A stretch of 64,000 nt of DNA. Origin: CBDCBA01 sp965214125. Its GTDB lineage: Bacteria; Planctomycetota; Phycisphaerae; Tepidisphaerales; Tepidisphaeraceae. The notes under the pieces were generated by a model. The model was not told where the DNA came from, did not search any database, and saw only the letters and a list, made by a program, of their open reading frames with translations. The DNA lies in assembly GCA_965214125.1 (NCBI GenBank), contig CBDCBA010000004.1, forward strand, positions 62,001 through 126,000, given 5' to 3'. This document shows, in pieces, positions 46,350 to 54,221 of this stretch (the first letter of the stretch is position 1; each line of letters begins with the position of its first letter). The position numbers and the translations under genes are program-made.

Positions 46350-46449
46350 TAGGTCCTGTTGCGTAACTTGTAGGGTGGGATTTATCCCACCTCCGGTCGC
46401 TCCCGATGGTGGGATGAATCCCACCCTGCAAGTTACGCAACACGACCTA
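46350..46449. repeat. 100-bp palindromic element ending in the Uma2 stop codon
   Basis: The element runs from TAGGTC at 46350 to GACCTA at 46449. The arms match over about 42 bp with few mismatches. Each arm contains GTAGGGTGGGAT-TT-ATCCCACC or its variant, again a GTAG-type foot before a hairpin. The last three bases supply the TAG stop of the minus-strand Uma2 gene. Confidence 0.85.
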
Positions 46450-47100
46450 GGAGGCCCTCGGCAGCAGGTCGCCGACGCGCACCTCGACCAAGGGGCCGTC
46501 AGCCGTCGGCAGGGCGAGCGTGTCGTCCGCCGCCAGATCGCGGCGGGTGGCGTAGCCCTCGCCGGACGGTTGGGTGAAGACGATGGCCGATCGTTCGCGG
46601 ACGTTGAGCACCACGTACATCCGCTCGCCCGCCGCGGCGTAGCGGCGGAGCTTTTCGCCCAGGTCGAAGCCGAGGGAGGAGTCGGCGACCTCGATGACGC
46701 AGAGCGTTTCGCTGGGGTCTGGATGCTGGTGTTGATAGTCGCGCAGCGTGCCGACCACGACTGACGCATCGGGAATCGGTGCCGAGCCATCGCCAAGCCG
46801 AACGTCCGTCTGGACCTTGAGAAAGCAGCCACGGGCCTTGAACTGCGGCTTCAACTCGGCGAGCGATTCGACGGCGTAAGCGTGCTGCGGGCTCATCGTA
46901 TTTCGAGATTGTCCTGATGCGCTGCGGTCGATGAGGCGAATGTAACCGTCGATGAGTTCCCACTGGTTCTGCCCGCCCATGCCGATGCGGTCCATGAGCT
47001 CGTAATACTCGTCGACGGTCAGCCGCGGCACCATCGTCGGGCCCCAGTCGGCCTCGATGACCGCGAATCGCCGCTCGCCTTGCAAGGTTGTGGCTGCCAT
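46447..47100 (-). CDS. Uma2-family (DUF820) putative endonuclease
   Basis: This 217-residue protein has the restriction-endonuclease-like fold of the Uma2 family. LTVDEYYELMDRIGMGGQNQ with WELIDGYIRL, then PIPDASVVVG, ETLCVIEVADSSLGFDLGEK and LRRYAAAGERMYVVLNVRER hold the E-PD-(D/E)xK-like residues. Uma2 proteins are numerous in cyanobacteria and planctomycetes, and their targets are unknown. The stop codon lies within the palindromic element, which may have trimmed or replaced the original end. It is divergent from sucC. Confidence 0.9.
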   Translation of the reverse strand: MAATTLQGERRFAVIEADWGPTMVPRLTVDEYYELMDRIGMGGQNQWELIDGYIRLIDRSASGQSRNTMSPQHAYAVESLAELKPQFKARGCFLKVQTDVRLGDGSAPIPDASVVVGTLRDYQHQHPDPSETLCVIEVADSSLGFDLGEKLRRYAAAGERMYVVLNVRERSAIVFTQPSGEGYATRRDLAADDTLALPTADGPLVEVRVGDLLPRAS

Positions 47101-47135
47101 AGCGAAAGTCTAACGCCGCGCGTACTCTGGTGCCC

Positions 47136-48323
47136 ATGAAGATCCACGAGTACCAAGCCCGCGATCTCCTCTCCGGCTACGGCGTGCCCGTGCCCGCCGC
47201 CGAGACGGCCAAGTCCGTCGACGAGGCCGTTGCCGCGTACGACAAGTTCGCGGGTGAAGGCAAGGGCGATCTCGTGGTCGTCAAGGCCCAGGTCTACGCC
47301 GGCGGGCGCGGCAAAGCGGGGTTCGTCAAGCTCTGCAAGAGCAAGGACGAGGTGAAGCAGGCGGCCGAGTTCATGCTCGGCAACCGCATGGTCAGCAACC
47401 AGACCGGCCCCGAGGGCGTGCCCGTCAGCGTCCTGCTCGTCGCGCCCGGCGTCGACATCGCCAAGGAGTACTACGTCGCCATCACCCTCGACCGAGCCAA
47501 GGGAACGCCGGTCCTGATCGCCAGCAGCGAAGGGGGCGTGGAGATCGAAGAGGTGGCGGAGAAGAACCCGGACGCGATCCTGAAGGAGCCGCTGCACCCC
47601 TTGCTGGGCCTACAGCCGTTCCAGGCGATGGAGGTCGCGTTCCGCCTCGGCTTCGAGGGCAAGATGGTGCGCCAGGCCGCCAAGCTCATGACCGGCCTCG
47701 CCAAAGCCTTCCTCGAGACCGACGCCAGCATTGCCGAGATCAACCCGCTCGTCGTCACGACCGACGGCGAGCTGCTGGCGATCGACGCGAAGTTCAACTT
47801 CGACGACAACGCCCTGTTCCGCCAGAAGAAGATCGCCGAGATGGAGGACGAGAGCCAGGAGAAGGAGCTCGACGTCCGCGCCAAGAACGCCCAGCTCAAC
47901 TACATCCAGCTCGATGGCAACATCGGCTGCCTTGTCAACGGCGCGGGCCTGGCGATGGCGACGATGGACGTGGTGAAGCTCCACGGCGGGGAGCCGGCGA
48001 ACTTCCTCGACGTCGGCGGCAGCGTGACGGCCGAGGGGGCGATCGAGGCCTTCAAGATCATCCTCGCCGACGACAGCGTGAAGGGCATTCTCGTCAACAT
48101 CTTCGGCGGCATCGCCAAGTGCGACCTGATCGCCGAGGCCCTCGTGACGGCCGGCGAGCAGATCGGCTTCCAGGTGCCTGTTGTCGTCCGCTTGGAGGGC
48201 ACGAATGTCGAGAAGGCCCGGGAAATCCTCGCAGACGCGAAGGCGAAGCTGCCGACCTTGCAAACGGCCGACGACGTGACCGACGCCGCGGAGAAGATCA
48301 CCGGCGCCGTCAAAGCGGCCTAG
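47136..48323 (+). CDS. sucC: Succinate-CoA ligase (ADP-forming) beta subunit
   Basis: This 395-residue subunit of the TCA-cycle enzyme makes ATP or GTP from succinyl-CoA. It begins MKIHEYQARDLLSGYGVPVP. The ATP-grasp segments are VVVKAQVYAGGRGKAGFVKL and AEINPLVVTTDGELLAIDAK, and the CoA-ligase region has NIFGGIAKCDLIAEALV. The ATG at 47136 matches the family; a GTG two codons earlier is unlikely. The alpha subunit gene, sucD, normally next, does not follow within this window. Confidence 0.96.
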   Translation: MKIHEYQARDLLSGYGVPVPAAETAKSVDEAVAAYDKFAGEGKGDLVVVKAQVYAGGRGKAGFVKLCKSKDEVKQAAEFMLGNRMVSNQTGPEGVPVSVLLVAPGVDIAKEYYVAITLDRAKGTPVLIASSEGGVEIEEVAEKNPDAILKEPLHPLLGLQPFQAMEVAFRLGFEGKMVRQAAKLMTGLAKAFLETDASIAEINPLVVTTDGELLAIDAKFNFDDNALFRQKKIAEMEDESQEKELDVRAKNAQLNYIQLDGNIGCLVNGAGLAMATMDVVKLHGGEPANFLDVGGSVTAEGAIEAFKIILADDSVKGILVNIFGGIAKCDLIAEALVTAGEQIGFQVPVVVRLEGTNVEKAREILADAKAKLPTLQTADDVTDAAEKITGAVKAA

Positions 48324-48346
48324 TCAGTTCGTTCCTGGACCACGTG

Positions 48347-48769
48347 ATGAACGCATCCTTCCTTGGGTCTCTCACCGCCCTAAGCCTTGCTGGCGCAACG
48401 GTCGGCTGCGTATCGACCACGCCGCGTGCCGTGCCGTACGGCACGAGCGCGATCGCGCTGCATTACGCGGACGATCTGGACATTCACGCTCCAACGGTGC
48501 TGGAGCGGGCGGGCCTGGCGACGTTCGAGTCGGCGGCGTCGAGCACGTTCGAGCACGGGCGCGGCGAGGCCGACCAGCATCTGTCGCGCGGTGTGAGCAC
48601 GCTGCGCCTTCCTGATGGCTCGGCCTTGAGCGTCGAGTCGGTGGCCTTGCCCGACGGCACGGCCGTGCTGTTCTTCAAGGCAAGCGATCCGGCCGTCCAG
48701 ACGCGGGCAACGGAGCTGGTTCTCAACGCGTACGTTGACGCCGGGGCAACGCCCAATCCACCAAGGTGA
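48347..48769 (+). CDS. Small hypothetical lipoprotein
   Basis: This 140-residue protein has an N-terminus SFLGSLTALSLAGATVGC with a lipobox Cys near residue 21. The mature part (TSAIALHYADDLDIHAPTVL and SLSVESVALPDGTAVLFFKA) is beta-rich and unrecognised. It lies 23 bp after sucC and 7 bp before another small lipoprotein, in the same direction. The two may form a pair at the cell envelope. Confidence 0.7.
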   Translation: MNASFLGSLTALSLAGATVGCVSTTPRAVPYGTSAIALHYADDLDIHAPTVLERAGLATFESAASSTFEHGRGEADQHLSRGVSTLRLPDGSALSVESVALPDGTAVLFFKASDPAVQTRATELVLNAYVDAGATPNPPR

Positions 48770-48776
48770 CGCCGAA

Positions 48777-49115
48777 ATGAAACTGCTTGTCCTTGTTCTT
48801 CTCCCACTGGCGGCCGGCTGCACGGTCGACACGGGCCAACCGTTGTTCCTGATCGTGGAGGACATGACGCAGTCGCCGCGCCATACGCTCGATGGCGAGC
48901 GGGTCGAAGTTCACCTGCGACGCGACGCGCTGGGGCTGTCGAACACCGCTCCCGTCGGCATCGAGCAGGGTGGTCCCTACTCGGACAGCTTGAAGGTCAC
49001 GGGCAAGGTCGTTGGCCAGTCGGCGTCGTGGATGGTCATTCAGCGGGACGACGAGTCGCTGGTCCATGTGCCGCGCGAGGTGGTGCTCTCCATCATCGTC
49101 GTCGCACCCGAGTAA
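48777..49115 (+). CDS. Small hypothetical lipoprotein
   Basis: This 112-residue protein starts KLLVLVLLPLAAGC, a clear lipoprotein signal. The remaining sequence (VEVHLRRDALGLSNTAPVGI and SASWMVIQRDDESLVHVPRE) looks like a small beta-barrel that might bind a ligand or another protein. I recognise no family. The ATG at 48777 follows the previous gene by 7 bp. Confidence 0.7.
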   Translation: MKLLVLVLLPLAAGCTVDTGQPLFLIVEDMTQSPRHTLDGERVEVHLRRDALGLSNTAPVGIEQGGPYSDSLKVTGKVVGQSASWMVIQRDDESLVHVPREVVLSIIVVAPE

Positions 49116-49147
49116 ACGTTGGCACGCGGGTTGCCGGGTGGGCAGGC

Positions 49148-49516
49148 ATGCAAGATCTTCCGACCGCTACCACTCCGCTGCCGATCGATCACGTCGCCGT
49201 TCCGAGCAACGACATCAAGCGCGGCGTCGAGTTCTACTGCAAGCACTTCCAAGCCGAGGTGCTGTACCAGGATAACACGTGGGCGTTCCTCAAAATGGGC
49301 GAGGTGAAGCTGGCGCTCGTCACGCCGACGCAGCACCCGCCGCACGTGGCCTTGCGGATCGACGCGGAGCAACTTGACAAGTGGGCCGCCGGGAGCGAGC
49401 ACGACGTTGACGAGCACCGCGACGGTACGAAGGGCATTTACCTCAAGGATCCCGACGGCAACGCGATCGAGTTGATCTGCTACCCCGACGGCCAAACGCC
49501 CTACGACGCGAAGTAG
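49148..49516 (+). CDS. VOC-superfamily (glyoxalase-like) protein
   Basis: This 122-residue protein has the paired beta-alpha-beta-beta-beta fold of the vicinal-oxygen-chelate family. PIDHVAVPSNDIKRGVEFYC gives the first metal-ligand region, and GIYLKDPDGNAIELICYPDG the closing one with its Glu. Members are glyoxalases, dioxygenases or resistance proteins; the metal and substrate cannot be told here. It lies 32 bp after the lipoprotein gene. Confidence 0.88.
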   Translation: MQDLPTATTPLPIDHVAVPSNDIKRGVEFYCKHFQAEVLYQDNTWAFLKMGEVKLALVTPTQHPPHVALRIDAEQLDKWAAGSEHDVDEHRDGTKGIYLKDPDGNAIELICYPDGQTPYDAK

Positions 49517-49544
49517 CGGCGACGATCCGGTAGCGTGGCGGGCG

Positions 49545-50525
49545 ATGGACGATCCCGAACCGCCAAGCTCGCCACGCTCCGAAAGTGCGGGCGTCATCGA
49601 GTGCGACCAATTCTGCCCGTGCGGCTACAACCTCCACCGCGCTCGCGTCGAACTGGATGAGCGGCTTGAACTGCCGGTGGTCCGATGCACCGAATGCGGC
49701 CGGTGGAACCACGCCGGCAACGGCTCGACCGCCACCCGCGCCTGGCTGCGTCGGTTGGCGGGCCTGCTCCTCTTCGCGTGGGCGGTCGTGCTGCTGGGGT
49801 TCGCCGTCGCCATCGGATTCGCGCTCTTCGGCCTCGACATCGGCTACTTCGAGGAGCACACGATCAGGGCGCAGGCGCACCCGACCAACGATCGCCCGGT
49901 CGTCCGCCTGTACACCCTTGAGGCGGAGGTGAACGCCGTCCCCACGCCCGAGGAGAAGTGGGCGATGCTCGACGCGGCAGGCTTCACCGACCCGCGGTGG
50001 CAGCTTTTCAACGAGGCGAGCGAGCTATGGGCGTACGTCGATGACGAGGGTGGGGTCGTGGGGTTCGACGACGACATCGACGGCATGCGGTACTGGGGGC
50101 GCTACCAGATCGACCGGTCGCGCCTGCCGGAAGTTGCCGGGCGCACGCCGCTGGCGTGGGGCTGGACGTTGGCGTTCGCGCTTCCGGTGCTGATCGGAAC
50201 GCTCATCGTCGGCATCTTCCAGAGCACGATTACCTGGCACCTGCGTTGGCCGTGGGTGATGATTCCACCGGTAATCCTGGTCGGGTTGTCGGCCCTGGGC
50301 TTCTACCTCGTGACGCTCGGAGATCAGGACTACTTCCAGTACGCCCGCCAAACGGCGATGCTGTCGATGGTCTTCATCCAAGGCAGCGCTTTGCTTGGCT
50401 GGATCATCGGCCTGGCGATCGGGCGACCGATCGCCCGGCAGGTTGTTCGCCTGATCGTTCCGCCCAAGCCGCGGCAGATGCTCGCCTTCCTCTGGCACGC
50501 CGACGGCAAGTCAATGCCGGCGTGA
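49545..50525 (+). CDS. Hypothetical membrane protein with N-terminal zinc ribbon
   Basis: This 326-residue protein has an N-terminal CPCGYNLH...CTECGRWN zinc ribbon of a type common in planctomycete proteins. About five membrane helices follow (LLFAWAVVLLGFAVAIGFAL, WTLAFALPVLIGTLIVGIF, VMIPPVILVGLSALGFYLVT, IQGSALLGWIIGLAIG). A soluble loop of roughly 100 residues lies between the first and second helices. The function is unknown. It ends convergently close to the LolA-like gene. Confidence 0.75.
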   Translation: MDDPEPPSSPRSESAGVIECDQFCPCGYNLHRARVELDERLELPVVRCTECGRWNHAGNGSTATRAWLRRLAGLLLFAWAVVLLGFAVAIGFALFGLDIGYFEEHTIRAQAHPTNDRPVVRLYTLEAEVNAVPTPEEKWAMLDAAGFTDPRWQLFNEASELWAYVDDEGGVVGFDDDIDGMRYWGRYQIDRSRLPEVAGRTPLAWGWTLAFALPVLIGTLIVGIFQSTITWHLRWPWVMIPPVILVGLSALGFYLVTLGDQDYFQYARQTAMLSMVFIQGSALLGWIIGLAIGRPIARQVVRLIVPPKPRQMLAFLWHADGKSMPA

Positions 50526-50538
50526 GCAGCGCGGCTGG

Positions 50539-51306
50539 TCACTCCTCGGCCACGTTCCAGCCGGCGAGATCAATGTCCTCTAGCTCGAACTTGGCCGAAT
50601 CGACCTCGCCGTTGAGAGTCGGGTCGTAGAGCCGCACGATGCGAAGGTTCGTGCCGCCCGCGTCGAGGGTGATGACCTGCAACGGCAGGCCGGAGGTCGG
50701 CTCCACATCGAGTTCGACTTGCGAGAAGTCGTCGGCGAGCGGCGTCCCCTCGCGCGGCATCAGGCGCAGGCGGACCGTGCCCGCGACGGGGGCAACCTCC
50801 AGGTCCAAGTCGTCGGGCTCGGCCGGGTCGTAGCGCGTGACGACGAACTGCCGGCGTACCTCCGCGACCGGCTGGCCGATCGGCAGCGGGAAAGGGCCCT
50901 CGCCGAGCTTGAGCAAATCGCGGTCCGCCTGCTCGGGCGAGAGCTTGCGCGTCACCTGGTTTCTGGCGAGGTAGTTGCGGTCGACCAGTTCGTCGCCGCG
51001 AAGGCGATACTCGATCTTCTCGGGTTTGTAAGCGCCGTCTGGCCCGTCGCGCTTGCCGTGCAGCAGGACGCGGAAGGTGACGTCCTTACCGTCGGCGCCC
51101 GCCTTGCGCAGCCAGACGTGGCCGGGGCGGATCGGGTTGTCGCCCATGTTGAAGTCGAAATCTTCGAACTCGACGCGGCTCTCGAGCGTGCGCAACTCCT
51201 CGCCAGCGAGGCGCATCTTGTCCAGCAACGTATCTACGTCGCCCGCCGGTTCGTCCTGGACGACACCGACGAACGCGAGCAACGACAGCAGGAGGGTGAT
51301 CCACAT
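50539..51306 (-). CDS. LolA-like outer-membrane lipoprotein-sorting protein
   Basis: This 255-residue exported protein starts MWITLLLSLLAFVGVVQDEP. LLDKMRLAGEELRTLESRVE, followed by RKAGADGKDVTFRVLLHGKR, RQFVVTRYDPAEPDDLDLEV, VRLRLMPREGTPLADDFSQV and VEPTSGLPLQVITLDAGGTN, follows the pattern of LolA/LolB-type proteins. These form an open barrel that binds lipoprotein acyl chains. Planctomycetes have many such proteins with unproven roles. The ATG at 51306 is preceded by a C-rich stretch rather than a normal ribosome-binding site. Confidence 0.78.
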   Translation of the reverse strand: MWITLLLSLLAFVGVVQDEPAGDVDTLLDKMRLAGEELRTLESRVEFEDFDFNMGDNPIRPGHVWLRKAGADGKDVTFRVLLHGKRDGPDGAYKPEKIEYRLRGDELVDRNYLARNQVTRKLSPEQADRDLLKLGEGPFPLPIGQPVAEVRRQFVVTRYDPAEPDDLDLEVAPVAGTVRLRLMPREGTPLADDFSQVELDVEPTSGLPLQVITLDAGGTNLRIVRLYDPTLNGEVDSAKFELEDIDLAGWNVAEE

Positions 51307-51418
51307 GGGAGGGGGGACGGTACACCCGCTAGACCCTTCGCCGACGCGGGGGTTTGGGAAGAGCAGCCATCCTTTAGGGATCGATCGGTCGTATGAAATC
51401 ACACGCTGCTTGATCGGA

Positions 51419-51492
51419 GGTAGCCGCGGACCTTGGTCCGCGCTTCGGACGCTAACTTATGTTCGACGCGCGGACCAAGGTCCGCGGCTACC
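51419..51492. repeat. REPIN-like double palindrome
   Basis: Perfect 25-bp inverted arms (51419-51443 and 51468-51492) start GGTAGC and end GCTACC, with 24 bp between. Each arm is a hairpin CGCGGACC-TT-GGTCCGCG. It lies between the LolA-like and PP2C genes. Confidence 0.88.
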
Positions 51493-51518
51493 CCGGCAAG
51501 AGATGATGGAAAGTGCCC

Positions 51519-52427
51519 TTAGCTCATTTCGACCGTCACCAGCGTGAAATCATCGTCGCACCGACGGTCCGACAGCAGGAGCGACAGGTCGGCGACGAGC
51601 GCGTCGGCCGATAGGTGCTTGCGGTCGGCGACGGCGTGGCGCCATTGGTCCATGCTGGGGCAGCCGTCGGCGTCGGGGAAGGCGCTCTCGACGCCGTCGG
51701 TGAAGAAGAGCATCCGGTCGCCCGGCTCGAGCTGGACCCGGCAAGGCTCGTAGCGCTCGTCAGCCATCACGCCGAGCAGCGCCCCCTCGCCGCCGAGCTC
51801 CTCGATGCGGGTGTTCTGGCCCTGGCCGCGCAGGAGCATGGGCATCGGGTGGCCGGCGCGGGCGAACTCGACCTTGCCGCCCGCGCAGTCCACCGTCGCG
51901 TAGACCGCCGTCGCGAACTGACCGCTCAGGCGCTGGGCGAGCAGCGTGTCATTCAGATCGGCCATGCTCTCGGCGGGCGTGAGGACGCGGTAGCAGCCGT
52001 CGGGGTCGATGGTCTTGGTCTTGAGGGCGTTGTGCATGAACATCGCCAGCAGCGCGGCCGGCATGCCGTGGCCCATCGCGTCGAGCAGGTAAACCCCGGC
52101 GTAGTGCTCGTCGAGACGGCGGACGTCGTAGAGATCGCCGCTGACGTGCCCGGCGGGACGGTAGAGCTGGTTGAACTGCACCTGCCCGTGGTTGGGCATC
52201 CGCTTGGGCAGGAAGTCGCGTTGCAGCCGGCTGGCGAGCTGGAGCTCCTGCTCGACCTTCCGCGCCGCCGCCCGGCCGTGATCGGCCTCGGTGCGGGCGG
52301 CGTCGAGCTGCTGCTGCATCTCGGCCACGCGCCGTTCGAGCTCGTGGGCCACCTCCACCGACGGCGCGGCGGCGGGGGTGGGGCGGGCGACGGACGGACG
52401 GACGGCGTTGGCGTAGGTGGCGATCAT
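51519..52427 (-). CDS. PP2C/SpoIIE-family serine phosphatase
   Basis: This 302-residue protein has an N-terminal coiled coil at about 25-75 (VAHELERRVAEMQQQLDAAR) and an RsbU/SpoIIE-type phosphatase domain. The metal-binding motifs GHVSGDLYDV, YLLDAMGHGMPAALLAMF, LFFTDGVESAFPD and DDDFTLVTVEMS are all present. Family members dephosphorylate anti-sigma-antagonist proteins in partner-switching pathways. No STAS or anti-sigma partner lies adjacent, and no sensor domain other than the coiled coil is visible. Confidence 0.9.
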   Translation of the reverse strand: MIATYANAVRPSVARPTPAAAPSVEVAHELERRVAEMQQQLDAARTEADHGRAAARKVEQELQLASRLQRDFLPKRMPNHGQVQFNQLYRPAGHVSGDLYDVRRLDEHYAGVYLLDAMGHGMPAALLAMFMHNALKTKTIDPDGCYRVLTPAESMADLNDTLLAQRLSGQFATAVYATVDCAGGKVEFARAGHPMPMLLRGQGQNTRIEELGGEGALLGVMADERYEPCRVQLEPGDRMLFFTDGVESAFPDADGCPSMDQWRHAVADRKHLSADALVADLSLLLSDRRCDDDFTLVTVEMS

Positions 52428-52548
52428 CGGGTGGGGCGGCCGCTTGAAGGGGCCACGCCTGACATCCGATTCGCCCCCCGCGCACGCCACCCGATCCCCG
52501 CCCTCTTGCGAGCACCGCCGCGTTACCGGACGCCCGGCCCGCTTGGCG

Positions 52549-53493
52549 TCACTCCTCGGCCACGACGTCGGGCATGTCCAGCACGTCCCCCTTCTTCAGC
52601 CCGATCTGCCGCGATCGGCCGGCGGCGATCTCGATCACGTACCGCGCCCGCCCGCTGCTGGGGATCGACCGCAAGCTCAGCGGCTGGCCCTGCTTGATGT
52701 CGACCACGCGCCCGCGCCCGCTGACGAAAATCAGGTCCAGCGGCACGTACGTGTTCTTCATGTGAAACGACAGCCAGTCGTCGTCATCAAAGACGAAGAG
52801 CATCCCCGCGTCGGGCGCGAGGTCCCGGCGGTACATCAGGCCGGTGCGGCGCTCGTCGTCGTCGTCGGCGACCATCAGCGTGAACGCCTCGCCGGCGAGG
52901 GTCATCGTGACAGTTGGCAACTCCTGCGGCGGCGGGAGGTCGGCCGGCGGCTGATTGGCCGGGCGCGAGTTCGGTGGGACGACAGTGGTCTGCCGGGCCG
53001 AGTTCCCGCTGGGCGCGGCGGGCGTGGGGGCGGTGGGGGTGGCGGCGGGCGCGTCGTCGGGCGCGGCCTGCTCGTCGCAGCCGACCGCGACGGCGAGCAT
53101 CAGCGTCGCCGCCACCCCCACCGCCGAGGCTTGGCCCAGGCGCTTGGCGGCCTCGCGGATGTTGCGCTTGAGCCGGCGCGTCAGGCGGATGTCGAGGTAG
53201 GTCAGGGCGATCATGGCGAGAACGGTGGGGCCAAGGGCGAGCACGGCGATCGGCAGCAGCAGGCCGGCGCGGCGGTCGGGATCGTCGCGCAGCCAGATGG
53301 CGCGGCTGATGACGAAGTAGAGGGCGATGCCGGCCAGCAGCATCAGCACGCCGTTGAAGCGTCGCAACCGGACGCGGGAGCGATTGAGCTGTTGCCCCTC
53401 CAGCTCCGCCAGCGGGGCGACGCCGGTTGGGTTGGCCAGGTACCACGCCCCGGCCAGAATCACGGGCAGCGAGAAGCAGAGCGCCAGCAGCAT
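52549..53493 (-). CDS. DUF192 protein with an N-terminal membrane domain
   Basis: This 314-residue protein has three N-terminal membrane helices (LLALCFSLPVILAGAWYLAN, VLMLLAGIALYFVISRAIWL and AVLALGPTVLAMIALTYLDI). A further hydrophobic stretch ends VAVGC and may be a leftover lipoprotein signal. A Pro/Ala linker and a C-terminal DUF192 domain follow (RTGLMYRRDLAPDAGMLFVF, HMKNTYVPLDLIFVS, YVIEIAAGRSRQIGLKKGDV). DUF192 usually occurs as a short secreted protein, so the fused front end is unusual. It follows maf by 8 bp. Confidence 0.85.
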   Translation of the reverse strand: MLLALCFSLPVILAGAWYLANPTGVAPLAELEGQQLNRSRVRLRRFNGVLMLLAGIALYFVISRAIWLRDDPDRRAGLLLPIAVLALGPTVLAMIALTYLDIRLTRRLKRNIREAAKRLGQASAVGVAATLMLAVAVGCDEQAAPDDAPAATPTAPTPAAPSGNSARQTTVVPPNSRPANQPPADLPPPQELPTVTMTLAGEAFTLMVADDDDERRTGLMYRRDLAPDAGMLFVFDDDDWLSFHMKNTYVPLDLIFVSGRGRVVDIKQGQPLSLRSIPSSGRARYVIEIAAGRSRQIGLKKGDVLDMPDVVAEE

Positions 53494-53501
53494 GCCGTAG
53501 C

Positions 53502-54140
53502 TTACGAGGCGTCCGCCGCCAGGTTGGGCCGATCGGTCGGCTCAATGCCAACGTGGGCGAGCCACTCGACGACCTGCGGCATCGGCAGCCCGACCACGTT
53601 CGTCAGCTCGCCGTCGATGTTCGTCACGAACGGTCCGCCGGGCTCGCTCGCGCCGGGCGTGTCCTGGATGCCGTACGCGCCGGCCTTGCCCTGCCAGGTG
53701 CCGGTGTCGAGGTAGGCCTCGATGTCGGCGTCGCTCAGCGGGCGCATCGTGACGTTCGAGCAGATCATGCCGCACCGGCGGGTGTCGGCGGCGGCGTCGA
53801 TCAGGCACAGGCCGGTGACGACGCGCTGGATCGATCCGCCGAGCAGCCGGAGCATGCGGGCGGCGTCGTCGCGGTCGGCGGGCTTGCCCAGCACCTCGTC
53901 GAGCGCGGTGTAGACCACGGTGTCCGCCGCGAGGACAACGGCTTGGTCCGGGGACTGGGCGGCAACGTCTTTCGCCTTGGCCTCGGCAAGCAGGCCCGGC
54001 AGGTGGAAGGCATCGAGCGTGGCCGCGAGGGCTTCCTCGTCCACCGTCGACGGCCGGACGTCGAAGGTATAGCCGGCCTCGCGAAGCAGCGCCGCCCGGC
54101 GCGGCGAGGCGCTGGCGAGGATGAGCGGGCGCGACGCCAT
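53502..54140 (-). CDS. maf: Maf-family nucleotide pyrophosphatase
   Basis: This 212-residue house-cleaning enzyme hydrolyses non-canonical or excess nucleoside triphosphates. LILASASPRRAALLREAG is the canonical N-terminal motif. LAADTVV holds the metal-binding Asp, and GKPADRDDAARMLRLLGG, GKAGAYGIQD and NVVGLPMPQV complete the family pattern. The length is typical. It lies just upstream of the DUF192 gene and divergent from pckG. Confidence 0.95.
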   Translation of the reverse strand: MASRPLILASASPRRAALLREAGYTFDVRPSTVDEEALAATLDAFHLPGLLAEAKAKDVAAQSPDQAVVLAADTVVYTALDEVLGKPADRDDAARMLRLLGGSIQRVVTGLCLIDAAADTRRCGMICSNVTMRPLSDADIEAYLDTGTWQGKAGAYGIQDTPGASEPGGPFVTNIDGELTNVVGLPMPQVVEWLAHVGIEPTDRPNLAADAS

Positions 54141-54221
54141 CGCCCGAGCCTAGCGGCGCGAGGTTGACCTTGCGCGCCGGGGCGGGACACTGATCGACCC
54201 GCGCTTCTCACGCACCCGCTT

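Noticed and set aside
27705..51492. A RAYT transposase gene to match the REPIN-like elements
   Set aside because: None of the genes in the window shows the HUH-type transposase motifs, so any such gene must lie elsewhere.
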